Assembly (NCBI GenBank): GCA_028583605.1 | Contig: CM053337.1 | Location: 16,617,664-16,681,663, forward strand | Reading direction: 5' to 3' | DNA from: Dastarcus helophoroides | Taxonomy: Eukaryota; Arthropoda; Insecta; Coleoptera; Bothrideridae | Length of the DNA stretch: 64,000 nucleotides | Shown here: in pieces, positions 36,471 to 48,230 of the stretch | How the letters are laid out: the number at the start of each line of letters is the position of its first letter | Position numbering within the stretch: the stretch's first letter is position 1 | Position numbers and translations under genes: made by a program | Notes under the pieces: model-generated | Databases searched by the model: none | Seen by the model: the letters and a program-made list of their open reading frames with translations, nothing else | What the model was told of the DNA's origin: nothing

Positions 36471-36905
36471 GAGTTTTTTAGTAATTTCACCACTTGTGTC
36501 AATTGTTCTGTAATAGTCAGACTAGCCGAAGCCTGCCACTTCGATAACTCAAGATTTTAGACCCAATAACACCTGTTTTATAGGTTTTAGTGGCCAAATT
36601 CGTCGTAAATCTTGGTGACTTTAACGTTAACGTAAGCGAGTAACCCATATACTTTGATGCGAGTTTTTTAATAATTTCACCACTTGTGTCGATTGTTCTG
36701 TAATAGTCAGACTAGCCGAAGCCTGCCACTTCGATAATTCAAGATTTTAGACCCAAGTAACACCTGTTTCATAGGTTCCAATGGCCAAATTCCTCGTAAA
36801 TCTTGGTGACTTTAACGTTAACGTAAGCGAGTAACCCATAAACTTTGATGCGGGTTTTCTGGTAATTTCACCGCTCGCATCAATTGTTCTGTAATAGTCC
36901 GAATT
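36471..36905 (+). repeat. 190-bp tandem repeat, 2.3 copies
   Basis: Units start at 36471, 36661 and 36852 (190 and 191 bp apart) with GAGTTTTTTAGTAATTTCAC or a variant; the third is cut off after about 55 bp. Each full unit holds one plus-sense core, GGTGACTTTAACGTTAACG followed by TAAGCGAGTAACCC. This is the opposite orientation to the adjacent mosaic array. Confidence 0.92.
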
Positions 36906-36913
36906 GCCGCAGC

Positions 36914-36990
36914 TGAAAATATTTACAAGCAATAATCATAGACCAGTTTTAGTCTTCCTTGGTCTCATCAGTATGCTGTAAATATTTTCA
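36914..36990. repeat. Perfect 14-bp inverted repeat
   Basis: TGAAAATATTTACA at 36914-36927 pairs with TGTAAATATTTTCA at 36977-36990 (49-bp loop). It sits where the 190-bp repeat breaks off. Confidence 0.8.
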
Positions 36991-37019
36991 ACTTACGAAA
37001 CGGTAGTTAACCACGTAAA

Positions 37020-37250
37020 CTCTCGTATTTAGGTGATTTTAACATTCGTTTGGGCAACTCACCTAAAACACTTTTAATTTTAACTGAGAATGTGTTAGAA
37101 TTTGGCTAATTTGGTGATTTGAACGCTCGCATGGACGAAAATGTTATGAATTTTACATATGCGTAGAATGTTCTCATAACAGTTGACGTATTTGGTAATT
37201 TTAACGCTCCCATTATCAAATAATTTGGAGATTTCGATGCGCGAAAACCG
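37020..37250 (+). repeat. Scattered degenerate cores, plus sense
   Basis: Four diverged cores at irregular spacing: GGTGATTTTAACATTCG (~37032), GGTGATTTGAACGCTCG (~37114), GGTAATTTTAACGCTCC (~37190) and GGAGATTTCGATGCGCG (~37226). Confidence 0.75.
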
Positions 37251-39100
37251 ACAAACCTGGAAGTTTCACATCTTTTTTAAAGACTCGTGTCGAAATCGTA
37301 ATATTTTGACAATTCAATATTTTTACTGTATTCGCGGACGTGATTGTGGGCTTCTAGGACGATATAGAGCTCGTTTTCGCTTTTCATTATCGGTGTAATA
37401 CACGTTCTCGTCGTTTTTCAGCGTTCGAATGAAGCAATATCGATGTTAAAGCGATTGCAGTAGGCTGGAAGAAGACATGTTTCGAACAATGAGGCGGTTT
37501 TTTTTTCTCTAAAATCACGCAGATGAATGGTAATCAAGTCAGCCTTGGACGGCCCACACCTGTGTTTAAATGTATATCAGTAATGGATAATTGTTACTAT
37601 TTTTAATGTGGGGTCTATTGTTGTCGTGACAGATGCCAATCTCGGCTGCAGCCACGTATTGTTCACACTCATTTTTACCGAGATGATGGAGAATTTATAA
37701 GTGAGTACCCAATTACTCGGGATTTTTTTCGTCTGTTCCACATTACATCGGCCGCTGATGAAGCTCGATTAAAAAATGCGAACTCAGCTGATAATGCTAC
37801 GAGACTCAAGTTACCAGTTTTCCCCTTTTTAAAGCTTTCAAGATTTCATAGCGATGCAAAAAATGCAAACTTTTCAAGCTTCTCATTTAACCTAGCGTTG
37901 AAATCTCCTAGTTTTTAAATACGAAACGCGTCAAAAGAAGGTGTTTCATGGAACAAATTCTTTCTTTTTTCGCTGTAATGACGGTCCGCTGGCCATTTAT
38001 GAAATTCACGTAGGTAACCTTCAAAAATCGTGGGTTGAAAAACCTGCAGACCCATTTAGATCTCAACCGCGATGCATATCATCTCGACAGACGTGAATTT
38101 GAGATATGACCCGTGACCCGTTCGTAAATATGTCCACTTTGGGCTACCTAATATACCTCAAGTTGATGTCATAATGTATAAATAAAGTATACGCTTTAAA
38201 AAGCAATTTTATCACATGAATACAATTCTTTCGCATAAGGTTTAATATTTAGCATCGAATATTAAGCGAATAAATAAAATAGAGCGAATATGCAACTCGC
38301 AATCATTAAAAATACGACTTCTGCAGAAGGCGCCACCTATCGACATTTTTTTAAGACTTGTACTCATGCAGATGTATATAAATTAATTTGGTTGTCTGCT
38401 TATTTGTTAAAATAAAATTGACGCTTAAACCTTTCAGAAGAGAAGCACTTTTGCTGATAAACAACCTCTTGTGTGCGAAACCTTGACCGAATCCATAAGA
38501 GACATGTTGCAATTCGAAACATCTGTTGTTGTATTCGCGCTACGCGGAGCGTTTTGCGCTTTTCCAACGTGGATTTATTCAAAGCTGCTCCTATTGTGAC
38601 TTAATTGATTTAATTAATGCGTTCGAATGGCTCTTTGTTGCATTCAGCTGAATTGCGACCTTTTAAGCTCTCTTTCGCCTTGATTCAGATAAAAAATAGA
38701 AGGTGCCTTCTGTATTATTAATCACTTTACGGTAGGAGCCGTTCTTGACTGCCCTTTTTTGTATGCTCTGCGGGGTACGTTGGGTGATATATGACCGAGA
38801 CTTTGCAGAAGAAGATTACCTTGTCATCGTGCAAGTAATAAGAGGATTGGTAATTTGTTTAATACTGTGAATCATTGGGTTTGCCATATATCTGTATTTA
38901 CACAGATTTAGCAATAAAACTGCATGGGACGTCAGGATGCTTTCGTGGTGACTAACAAAAAGTGTTCCAATTTGATCAGCCAATCTTCTATCATGATATT
39001 TCACAAATTTGATTTTAAGGGCATCTCCCAACTAAAGATTGAAATTTACTATTACCCTTACGCACGTGTGTCAAAAAGACCATTTTATTTAACTTTATAA
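37251..39100. other. Single-copy island 7
   Basis: The longest non-repetitive stretch, about 1.85 kb. No open frame has recognisable homology (38400-38582 and 38816-39031 on the minus strand are short and featureless). It contains a solitary core at 37879-37911. Confidence 0.4.
37879..37911 (-). repeat. Solitary core module, minus sense
   Basis: One 33-bp module, CTTCTCATTTAACCTAGCG followed by TTGAAATCTCCTAG, standing alone in single-copy sequence. It resembles the module of the 104-bp family (arm AAGCGAGAAGC). Confidence 0.8.
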
Positions 39101-39104
39101 TACT

Positions 39105-41180
39105 TATCTAGGAGATTTCAACGCCAATTTAAGCGAGAAGCTCAGAAATGTTACGTTTTTATTAACATTTTTATCGAAATGCGTCATTCTGAGTAACTTT
39201 GATCAATGATGACTATTCAATTTGGAGATTTTAACGCAGAGTTTAACAAAAAAGCGAAAATTTTCGCTTATTTGTAAAAAAAGTGCCAAAATTTGATTTG
39301 CCGAGTGCTTTAAACGATCGCATAGAGAGTTAATTAGCAGATCTTAACGTTTGCTTACAGCGCTACTGAAGAGATTTTAACGCTAGCGTACATGTAAAGC
39401 TTAAAAATTTAGCTAAAAATCGTGCTAGAATTTAATTTATTGAGTGATTTTTAATTATATGAAAGAGATTTCAACGCTAATTTAGGCAAGAAGCCTAAAA
39501 ATTCCACAGTTTTATTAAAAATTGTGCTATTTTCATTTATATCGAGTGATTTTTAACTTGATCGAAGGAGATTTCAATACCAAGTTAGGCGAAACACTTC
39601 AAAAATTCACATTTTTATTACAAATCGTCCTACAATTTAACAAATCAGGTATTTTTTAATCTATTTCAAGGAGATTTCAACGCTAACTTAAGCGAGAAGC
39701 TCAAAGATTTTACATTTTTACTAAATCTTTTATCAAAATGGTCATTCTGAGTGACTGTGATCAGTGATAAATATTCAGTTTGGAGATTTTAATGCAGAGT
39801 TTAGCAAGAAACCGAAAATGTTTACATATTTGTAAAAAAGGGTGTGCCAAAATTTGATTTGCTGGGCGCTTTTACGCTCGCATAGGGAGTTAATTAGCAG
39901 ATTTCAACGTTTGCTGACAGCTGCTGAGGAGATTTTAATGCTATTGTACACGCAAAGCTTGAAAATTTAGCTAAAAACCGTGCTAGAATTTAATTTATTG
40001 AGTGATTTTTAATTTGTATGAAAGAGACTTTAACGCTTATTTAGGCGAGATGCTTAAAAATTCCAGTTTTATTAAAAATTGTGCTATTTTCATTTATATT
40101 GAGTGATTTTTAACTTGATCGAAGGAGATTTCAATACCAAGTTAGGCGAAACACTTCAAAAATTCACATTTTTATTATAAATCGTCCTACAATTTAACAA
40201 ATCAGGTATTTTTTAATCTATTTCAAGGAGATTTCAACGCTAACTTAAGCGAGAAGCTCAAAGATTTTACATTTTTACTAAATCTTTTATCAAAATGGTC
40301 ATTCTGAGTGACTGTGATCAGTGATAAATATTCAGTTTGGAGATTTTAATGCAGAGTTTAGCAAGAAACCGAAAATGTTTACATATTTGTAAAAAAGGGT
40401 GTGCCAAAGTTTGATTTGCTGGGCGCTTTTACGCTCGCATAGGGAGTTAATTAGCAGATTTCAACGTTTGCTGACAGCTGCTGAGGAGATTTTAATGCTA
40501 TTGTACACGCAAAGCTTGAAAATTTAGCTAAAAACCGTGCTAGAATTTAATTTATTGAGTGATTTTTAATTTGTATGAAAGAGACTTTAACGCTAATTTA
40601 GGCAAGAAGCTTAAAAATTCCAGTTTTATTAAAAATTGTGCTATTTTCATTTATATCGAGTGATTTTTAACTTGATCGAAGGAGATTTCAATACCAAGTT
40701 AGGCGAAACACTTCAAAAATTCACATTTTTATTATAAATCGTCCTACAATTTAATAAATCAGGTATTTTTTAATCTATTTCAAGGAGATTTCAACGCTAA
40801 CTTAAGCGAGAAGCTCAAAGATTTTACATTTTTACTAAATCTTTTATCAAAATGGTCATTCTGAGTGACTGTGATCAGTGATAAATATTCAGTTTGGAGA
40901 TTTTAATGCAGAGTTTAGCAAGAAACCGAAAATATTTACATATTTGTAAAAAAGGGTGTGCCAAAATTTGATTTGCTGGGCGCTTTTACGCTCGCATAGG
41001 GAGTTAATTAGCAGATTTCAACGTTTGCTGACAGCTGCTGAGGAGATTTTAATGCTATTTTACACGCAAAGCTTGAAAATTTAGCTAAAAACCGTGCTAG
41101 AATTTAATTTATTGAGTGATTTTTAATTCGTATGAAAGAGACTTTAACGCTTATTTAGGCGAGATGCTTATTGTTAAAAA
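39105..41180 (+). repeat. 557-bp higher-order repeat, ~3.8 copies
   Basis: GGAGATTTCAACGC starts at 39111, 39670, 40227 and 40784 (559, 557 and 557 bp apart). The three internal copies are nearly identical. Each period contains about six diverged plus-sense cores at uneven spacing, including GGAGATTTTAATGCAGAG, GCAGATTTCAACGTTTGC, GGAGATTTTAATGCTATTG, AGAGACTTTAACGC and GGAGATTTCAATACCAAG. It passes into the 104-bp family without a sharp boundary. Confidence 0.92.
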
Positions 41181-43540
41181 TCGTGCTAAAATTTATTTAC
41201 TGAGTGATTTTTAAATTGTATAAAAGAGATTTCAATGCTAATTTAGGCGAGGTGCTTAAAAATTTTAAATTTTTACCAAAAACCGTGCTATTTTCATTTA
41301 GATCGAGTAATTTTTTATTCAATTGAAGGAGATTTTAATGTCAAATTAGGTGAAAAACTCAAACCCTTCACATTTTCCATACAAATCGTGCTACAATTTA
41401 ATTTGCAGAGTAATTTTTAATTTGTTTGAAGGAGATTTCAATGCTAACTTAGGCAAAAAGCTCAAACATTTAAAATATTTAGTAAAATATTTATCAAAAT
41501 GTGTTATTTTTAGTGAATTTAATAAATGATGAATAATCAGTTTGGAAGTTTAAAAGCGGAGTTTGAGAAAAAACTGAAAATTTTCACATTTAAAAAGAAA
41601 ATGTATCAAAATATGATTTGCTGAGTGCTTTTGACGCTAACAGATATTTAATTAATAGATTTCAACGCTCGCTTACAGTAACCGAGGAGACTTTAACGCT
41701 GGATTACACGTGAAGCTCAAAAATTTAACATTTTTACTAAAAATCTTTGCTACAATTTAATTTATCGAGTGTTTTTAAATTTAAATGAAAGAGATTTCAA
41801 CGCTAATTTGGGACTAGATGCTTCAAAATTTAATATTTTTATTAAAAATTATGCTAGTTTCATTTATATCGAACAATTTTAATTTGATTTCAGGAAGATT
41901 TCAATGCCAAGTTGGGTAAAAAAACTCAAAAACGTTACATTTTCCTTACAAATCGTGTTACAATTTAATTTACAGATTAATTATTAATTTGTTTGAAGGA
42001 GATTTCAATGATAAATCAAGCGAAAAAAGCCCAAAAGTTTTACATTTTTTTTACAAATCGTCCTACAATATTATTTACATGAAAGATTTTTAATTTATTC
42101 GAAGGAGATTTCAACGCCAGCTTTAGCAAGAAGCTCAAAAATATTTACATTTTTATTACAAATTGTCCTACAATTTAATTTACCGAGTAATTTTTAATTT
42201 GTTTGAAAGAAGATTTCAATGCCAGCTTAAGCAAAAAGTTCAAAAATTTCACATTTTTAGTAACAAATCATCCTACAAGTTAATCTGACAGGTGGTTTTT
42301 AATTTGTTTAAAGGAGATTTCAACGCCAGTCTAAGCGAGAAACTCAAAAATTTCACATTTTTAGTAACAATTCATCCTACAATTTAATCTATCAAGAGAT
42401 TTCTAATTTGTTTGAAAGAGATTTCAACGCCAATCTAAGCGATAAGCTCAAAAATTTCACATTTTCAGTAACAAATTATCCTACAGTTAATCCATCAATG
42501 ATTTTTATATTTTTTAAAGGAGATTTTCAACGCCAGTTTAAGCGAAAGCTCAAAATTTCATATTTTTAGTAACAATCATTCTACCCTTTTAATCTATCGA
42601 GTGATTTTTAAATTTTTTCGAAGGAGATTTCGACGCCAGTTTTAGGAAAAAACTCAAAAATTTTACATTTTTTTTTATGAAGTCATTCCACAATTCATTT
42701 AACGAGTAATTTTTAATTTCTTTGAAAGAGATTTCAACGCCAGATTAAGCGAGAAGCTCAAAAATTTCACATTTTTAGTAACAAATCATCCTACAATTTA
42801 ATCTATCAAGTGATTTTTAATTTGTTCGAAGAAGATTTCAACGCCAGCGTTAGCAATAAACTCAAAAATTTTATAGTTTTATTACAAATCATCTTACAAT
42901 TTAATTTACCGAGTGATTTTTAATTTGTTTAAAAGAGATTTCAACGCCAGCTTAAGCAATAAGCTCAAACATTTCACATTTTCAGTAGCAAATCATCCTA
43001 CAAATTAATCTGTCAAATGATTTTTCATATGTTTGAAGGAAATTTCAACGCCAGTCTAAGCGAGAAGCTCAAAAATTTCACATTTTTAGTAACAATTCAT
43101 CCTACAATTAAATCTATCAAGAGATTTCAAATTTGTTTGAAAGAGATTTCAACGCCAACTTAAGCGAGAAGCTCAAAATTTTCACATTTTCAGTAACAAA
43201 TCATCCTACGAGTTAATCTGTTAAGTGATTTTTAATTTGTTTGAAGGAGATTTCAACGCCAGTTTAAGCGAGAAGCTCAAACATTTCACATTTTTAGTAA
43301 CAAATCATTCTACAATTTATTCTATCAAGTGATTTTTAATTTGTTCGAAGGAGATTTCAACGCCAGCGTTAGCAATAAACTCAAAAATTTTAAATTTTTA
43401 TTACAAATCATCTTACAATTTAATTTACCGAGTGATTTTTAATTTGTTTTAAAGAGATTTCAACGCCAGCTGAAGCAAAAAGCTCAAAAATTTCACATTT
43501 TAGTAACAAATCATACTACAGAGTTAACCTGTCAAGTGAT
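41181..43540 (+). repeat. 104-bp satellite, diverged block
   Basis: Plus-sense unit with one core per ~104 bp: GGAGATTTCAACGCCAG, then TCTAAGCGAGAAGCTCAAAA, then ~60 bp AT-rich spacer containing ACAAATCATCCTACAATTT and GTGATTTTTAATTTGTT. Early units (41.2-42.0 kb) are more diverged and include 557-type modules. Confidence 0.9.
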
Positions 43541-45560
43541 TTCAATTTGTTTGAAGGAGTGTTTCAACCCGCCAGTCTAAGCGAGAAGCGCAAACATTTC
43601 ACATTTTTAGTAACGATCATCTTTACAATTTAATGTATCAAGTGATTTCTTAATTCGTTCGAAGGAGATGTTGTTAACGACCAGCTTTAGCAAGAAACTT
43701 CAAAAATTTTACAATTTTTTTAATGCAAAATTATCCTACAACTTTCATTTACCGAATAATTTGTAAGCTTTTTAAAAAAATTTCAACGCCAGCTTAAGCA
43801 GAAGCTCAAAACTTTCACATTTTGCAATAAACCAAATCATCCTACCAAGTTTAATTCGTCAAGTGATTGTTTTTAATTTGTTAGAGCGAGATTTCAACGC
43901 CGTCTAAGCGAGAAGCGCAATTACATTTCACATTTTTAGTAACAAATTATCCTACAATATTTAATTTATCAAGAGATTTTTAATTTGTTCAAAGGAATAT
44001 TTCAATGCCAGCTTTTAGCAAGAAATTTCAAATTTTTACATTTCTTTCATTAAAAATTCATTGCTACAATTTAATTTACCGAGTAGTTCTTTTAATTTTT
44101 TAAAAGAGACTTCAATTGCCACCAGCTTCAGGAGATTTTAATGCTACTGTACACGCAAAGCTTGAAATTTAGCTAAAAACGTGCTAGAATTTTAATTTAT
44201 TGAGTGATTTTTAATTTGTATGAAAGAGACTTTAACGCTTTATTTAGGCAAGATGCTTAAAAATTCCAGTTTTTATAAAAAATTTTGCTATTTTCATTTA
44301 TTTGAGTGATTTTTAACTTGATCGAAGGAGATTTCAAAACCAAGTTAGGCGAAACACTTCAAAAATTCACATTTTATTTCAAATCGTCCTACATTTTAAT
44401 AAATCAGTATTTTTTAATCTATTTCAAGGAGATTTCAACGCTAACTTAAGCGAAGAAGCTCAAAGAATTTACATTTTTACTAAATCTTATCCACAATGTC
44501 ATTTCTGAGTGACTGTGTCGTGATAAATATTCAGTTGGAGATTTAATGCAGAGTTTAGCAAAAACCGAAAATGTTTCACATATTTGTAAAAAGGTGCTGC
44601 CAAAATTGGATTTGTCTGGATTTTTATGTTTGCAAGGAGATTAACTTAGAGTTTAACGTTTGCTAACAAGCTGCTGAAGGAAATTTTAAGCTATTTTACA
44701 CGCAAAAAGCTTGACAATTTAGCATAACACGTCAAGAATAATTTTTGAATTTTTTGAATGAGATAAGAGCTTTAAGCTATAAGCTCAATTTCATTGTAAA
44801 AATCATGCTAAAATTTATCTATCAGTGATTTTTAAATTTGTTAAAGAGATTTCAAGCTAGCTTTAGCAGTCTATAAAAATTTTAAATTTTTACTACAAAT
44901 CATCCTGTACTTTCATTTAGATCGAGTAATTTTTATTCATTGAAGGAGATTTCAATGTCACTTAGGTAAAACTCAAAACCTTCACATTTTCAGTACAAAT
45001 CATCTACAATTAATTTGCAAGTAATTTTTAATTTGTTTGAAGGAGATTTCAATGCTAATTAGCAAAAGCTCAAACATTTAATATTTAGTAAATATTTATC
45101 AAAATGTTATTTTAGTGATTTAATAAATGTTTGAATTTGTTTGAAGGAGATCTTCACGCCAGTCTAAGCGAGTAAGCCAAAAATTTCACATTTTTAGTAA
45201 CAAATTCATCTACAATTAATCTATCAAGTGATTTTTAATTTGTTCGAAGGACGAATTCAAACGCCAGCGTTAGCAATAATCAAAAATTTAATATTTTTTA
45301 TTACAAATCATCTTACAATTTAATTTACCGAGTGATTTTTAATTTGTTTTAAAAAGATTTCAACGCCAGCTTAAGCAATAAGCTCAAACATTTCACATTT
45401 TCAGTAGCAAATCATCCTACAAAATAATCTGTCCAAGTGATTTTTATATGTTTGAACTTTGGAATTTCACGCCACAACAGTTTAAGCGAAAGAAGCTCAA
45501 AAATTTCATATTTTAGTAACAAATCATTCTTTACAATTAATCTATCGAGTGATTTTTAAA
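43541..45560 (+). repeat. Indel-rich stretch of the 104/557-bp families
   Basis: The same units as on either side but with many scattered one- to three-base insertions and deletions: AACGCCGTCTAAGCG for AACGCCAGTCTAAGCG (~43900), GACTGTGTCGTGATAAATA for GACTGTGATCAGTGATAAA (~44515), and AGTTGGAGATTTAATGCAG for AGTTTGGAGATTTTAATGC (~44533). A rearranged 557-bp copy lies at about 44125-45120. The pattern suggests uncorrected long-read consensus rather than biology. Confidence 0.7.
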
Positions 45561-47395
45561 TTTGTTCGAAGGAGATTTTCGACGCCAGTTTTAGGAAAAA
45601 ACTCAAAAATTTTACATTTTTATTATGAATCATTCCACAATTCAATTTAACGAGTAATTTTTAATTTCTTTGAAAGAGATTTCAACGCCAGATTAAGCGA
45701 GAAGCTCAAAAATTTCACATTTTTAGTAACAAATCATCCTACAATTTAATCTATCAAGTGATTTTTAATTTGTTCGAAGGAGATTTCAACGCCAGCGTTA
45801 GCAATAAACTCAAAAATTTTATATTTTTATTACAAATCATCTTACAATTTAATTTACCGAGTGATTTTTAATTTGTTTAAAAGAGATTTCAACGCCAGCT
45901 TAAGCAATAAGCTCAAACATTTCACATTTTCAGTAACAAATCATCCTACAAATTAATCTGTCAAATGATTTTTAATATGTTTGAAGGAAATTTCAACGCC
46001 AGTCTAAGCGAGAAGCTCAAAAATTTCACATTTTTAGTAACAATTCATCCTACAATTTAATCTATCAAGAGATTTCTAATTTGTTTGAAAGAGATTTCAA
46101 CGCCCAACCTAAGCGATTTTTTTTTTGAATAATCTGTTGTTATTTATTTTTTACGTCGTTTGAATTTTTAGTATAGTTTTAAGTGTTTTTCAGTGTTGAG
46201 TCCCAAACAGCGATTGACAAACCAAGATCCAACGCAATCGCTGTTTGATCTAATTTTTTTTTTCCATCCTACAATTTAATCTATCGAGTGATTTGTAATT
46301 TGTTCGAAGGAGATTTTGACGCCAGTTTTAGCAAGAAACTCAAAAATTTTACATTTTTATTATAAATCATCCCACAATTCAATTTAACGAGTAATTTTTA
46401 ATTTGTTTGAAAGAGATTTCAACGCCAGATTAAGCGAGAAGCTCAAAAATTTCACATTTTTAGTAACAATCATCCTATAATTTAATCTATCAAGTGATTT
46501 TTAATTTGTTCGAAGGAGATTTCAACGCCAACTTCAGCAATAAACTCAAAAATTTTATATTTTTATTACAAATCATCTTACAATTTAATTTACCGAGTGA
46601 TTTTTAATTTGTTTGAACGAAATTTCAACGCCAGCTTAAGCAATAAGCTCAAAAATTTCACATTTTTAGTAACAAATCATCCTACAATTTAATTTACCGG
46701 GTGATTTTTAATTTGTTTTAAAGAGATTTCAACGCCAGTCTAAGCGAGAAACTCAAAAATTTCACATTTTTAGTAACCTAATTTGTTTGAAAGAGATTTC
46801 AACGCCAACCTAAGCGAGAAGCTCAAAATTTTCACATTTTCAGTAACAAATCATCCTACGAGTTAATCTGTCAAGTGATTTTTAATTTGTTTGAAGGAGA
46901 TTTCAACGCCAGTTTAAGCGAGAAGCTCAAAAATTTCATATTTTTAGTAACAAATCATCCTACAATTTAATCTATCGAGTGATTTTTAATTTGTTCGAAG
47001 GAGATTTCGACGCCAGTTTTAGCAAAAAACTCAAAAATTTTACATTTTTATTATAAATCATCCCACAATTCAATTTAACGAGTAATTTTTAATTTCTTTG
47101 AAAGAGATTTTAACGCCAGATTAAGCGAGAAGCTCAAAAATTTCACATTTTTAGTAACAAATCATCCTACAATTTAATTTACCGAGTGATTTTTAATTTG
47201 TTTTAAAGAGATTTTAACGCTAACTTAAGCGCAAAGCTCAAAAATTTCACATTTTTTGTAATATCTTTATCGAATGCGTTATTATGAGTGATTTTGATGA
47301 ACGATTAATACCCAGTTTTGGAGATTTTAATGCACCGTTTGGCAAAAAACCGAAAATTTTCACAATTCTGTAAAGAAAAGTGCTAAAATTTAATT
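45561..47395 (+). repeat. 104-bp satellite, second block
   Basis: About 16 units with the same core and spacer as at 41-43.5 kb, clean of the indels just upstream. It is interrupted by a ~148-bp insertion at 46117-46264. The last units (47200-47395) drift toward 557-type modules (GGAGATTTTAATGCACCG). Confidence 0.9.
46117..46264. mobile_element. ~148-bp insertion with 13-bp hairpin
   Basis: It replaces part of a 104-bp unit: satellite stops after CCTAAGCGA and resumes at CATCCTACAATTTAATC. The block is bounded by T-runs on both sides. Near its right end CAAACAGCGATTG (46204-46216) and CAATCGCTGTTTG (46235-46247) form a perfect 13-bp stem with an 18-nt loop. No coding capacity. It could be a short non-autonomous element or a structured RNA-derived insert; the T-run would read as poly(A) if the element is on the minus strand. 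Identity unknown. Confidence 0.6.
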
Positions 47396-47850
47396 TGTTG
47401 ACAACTTTTAACACTCGCATGGATAAAATTAAAAGGTTGTGACGTATCTATTTAGAAATTTTGACATTTTTGTTGGAAGGTTCGTTCTTACAGAAATCAC
47501 GATATTTGATTTTTTAAGAATATGTAATTCGATTCGTTTCGTTAGTTTCAATTCACTTTGGCGAAAGAATCCGCGTAATAATAGTAAACAGCAAACAGTC
47601 GATTTCGAAGCATTAAATCTGTGTATAAACAGCGACAATGTGCAATTTGAACGGAAGTGCAACATTTCCAGCGCAGTTATTCACGCCGAGCGTTTATTAA
47701 TATATTGAATTGCATAAAACATGTTCGCGTAGGCCCCCAGCCTTAATTAGAAATGCTGCAGGTTCTCTTACACCCACAGCATCGTTAAGCCATGAGATTT
47801 AAACTTTGGTCGAAGAATATGCGTTCCCCCTCGCCTCTATCACGCGAAAA
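47396..47850. other. Single-copy island 8
   Basis: Begins with one decayed core-like word (CAACTTTTAACACTCGCATG at ~47401), then is non-repetitive. Overlapping open frames on both strands (47439-47708 +, 47429-47665 -) have no recognisable domain. Confidence 0.4.
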
Positions 47851-48230
47851 ATTGCTGGATGCAAATTATTTAGGATAAACCTATGCGACGATAACGCGAC
47901 AATAAAAATTGTCGGATGTAAATTATCTAAGACAAACCTATGTAATAATAACGCGATTGTCGGATGTAAATTATTTAGGACAGTCCCCGGGCAGTGATAA
48001 CGCGACAATAAAAATTGTTGGATGTTAATTATCTAGGACAAACCTATGCAATGATAACGCGATTGTCGGATGTAAATTATTTAGGACAAACCTATGCAGT
48101 GATAACGCGACAATAAAAATTGTCGGATGTAAATTATCTAAGACAAACCTATACGATGATAACGCGATTGTCGGATGTAAATTATTTAGGACAGACCTAT
48201 GCACCGATAACGCGACAATTTAAAACTGGA
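47851..48230 (+). repeat. Alternating 57/48-bp minisatellite
   Basis: ATAACGCG recurs at 47891, 47948, 47997, 48054, 48102, 48159 and 48207, giving steps of 57, 49, 57, 48, 57 and 48 bp, so the true period is a ~105-bp dimer. The long form carries GACAATAAAAATTGTC, a perfect 6-bp stem with AAAA loop. The short form keeps only the GATTGTC side. The rest (GGATGTAAATTAT, AGGACAAACCTATGC) is shared. Confidence 0.93.

Noticed and set aside
30997..36513. Several overlapping plus-strand open frames of 200-619 codons
   Set aside because: They lie in tandem 33/34-bp repeats, are open in all three phases at once, and end mainly at the same TAA-bearing module. No protein family matches, so they are period artefacts.
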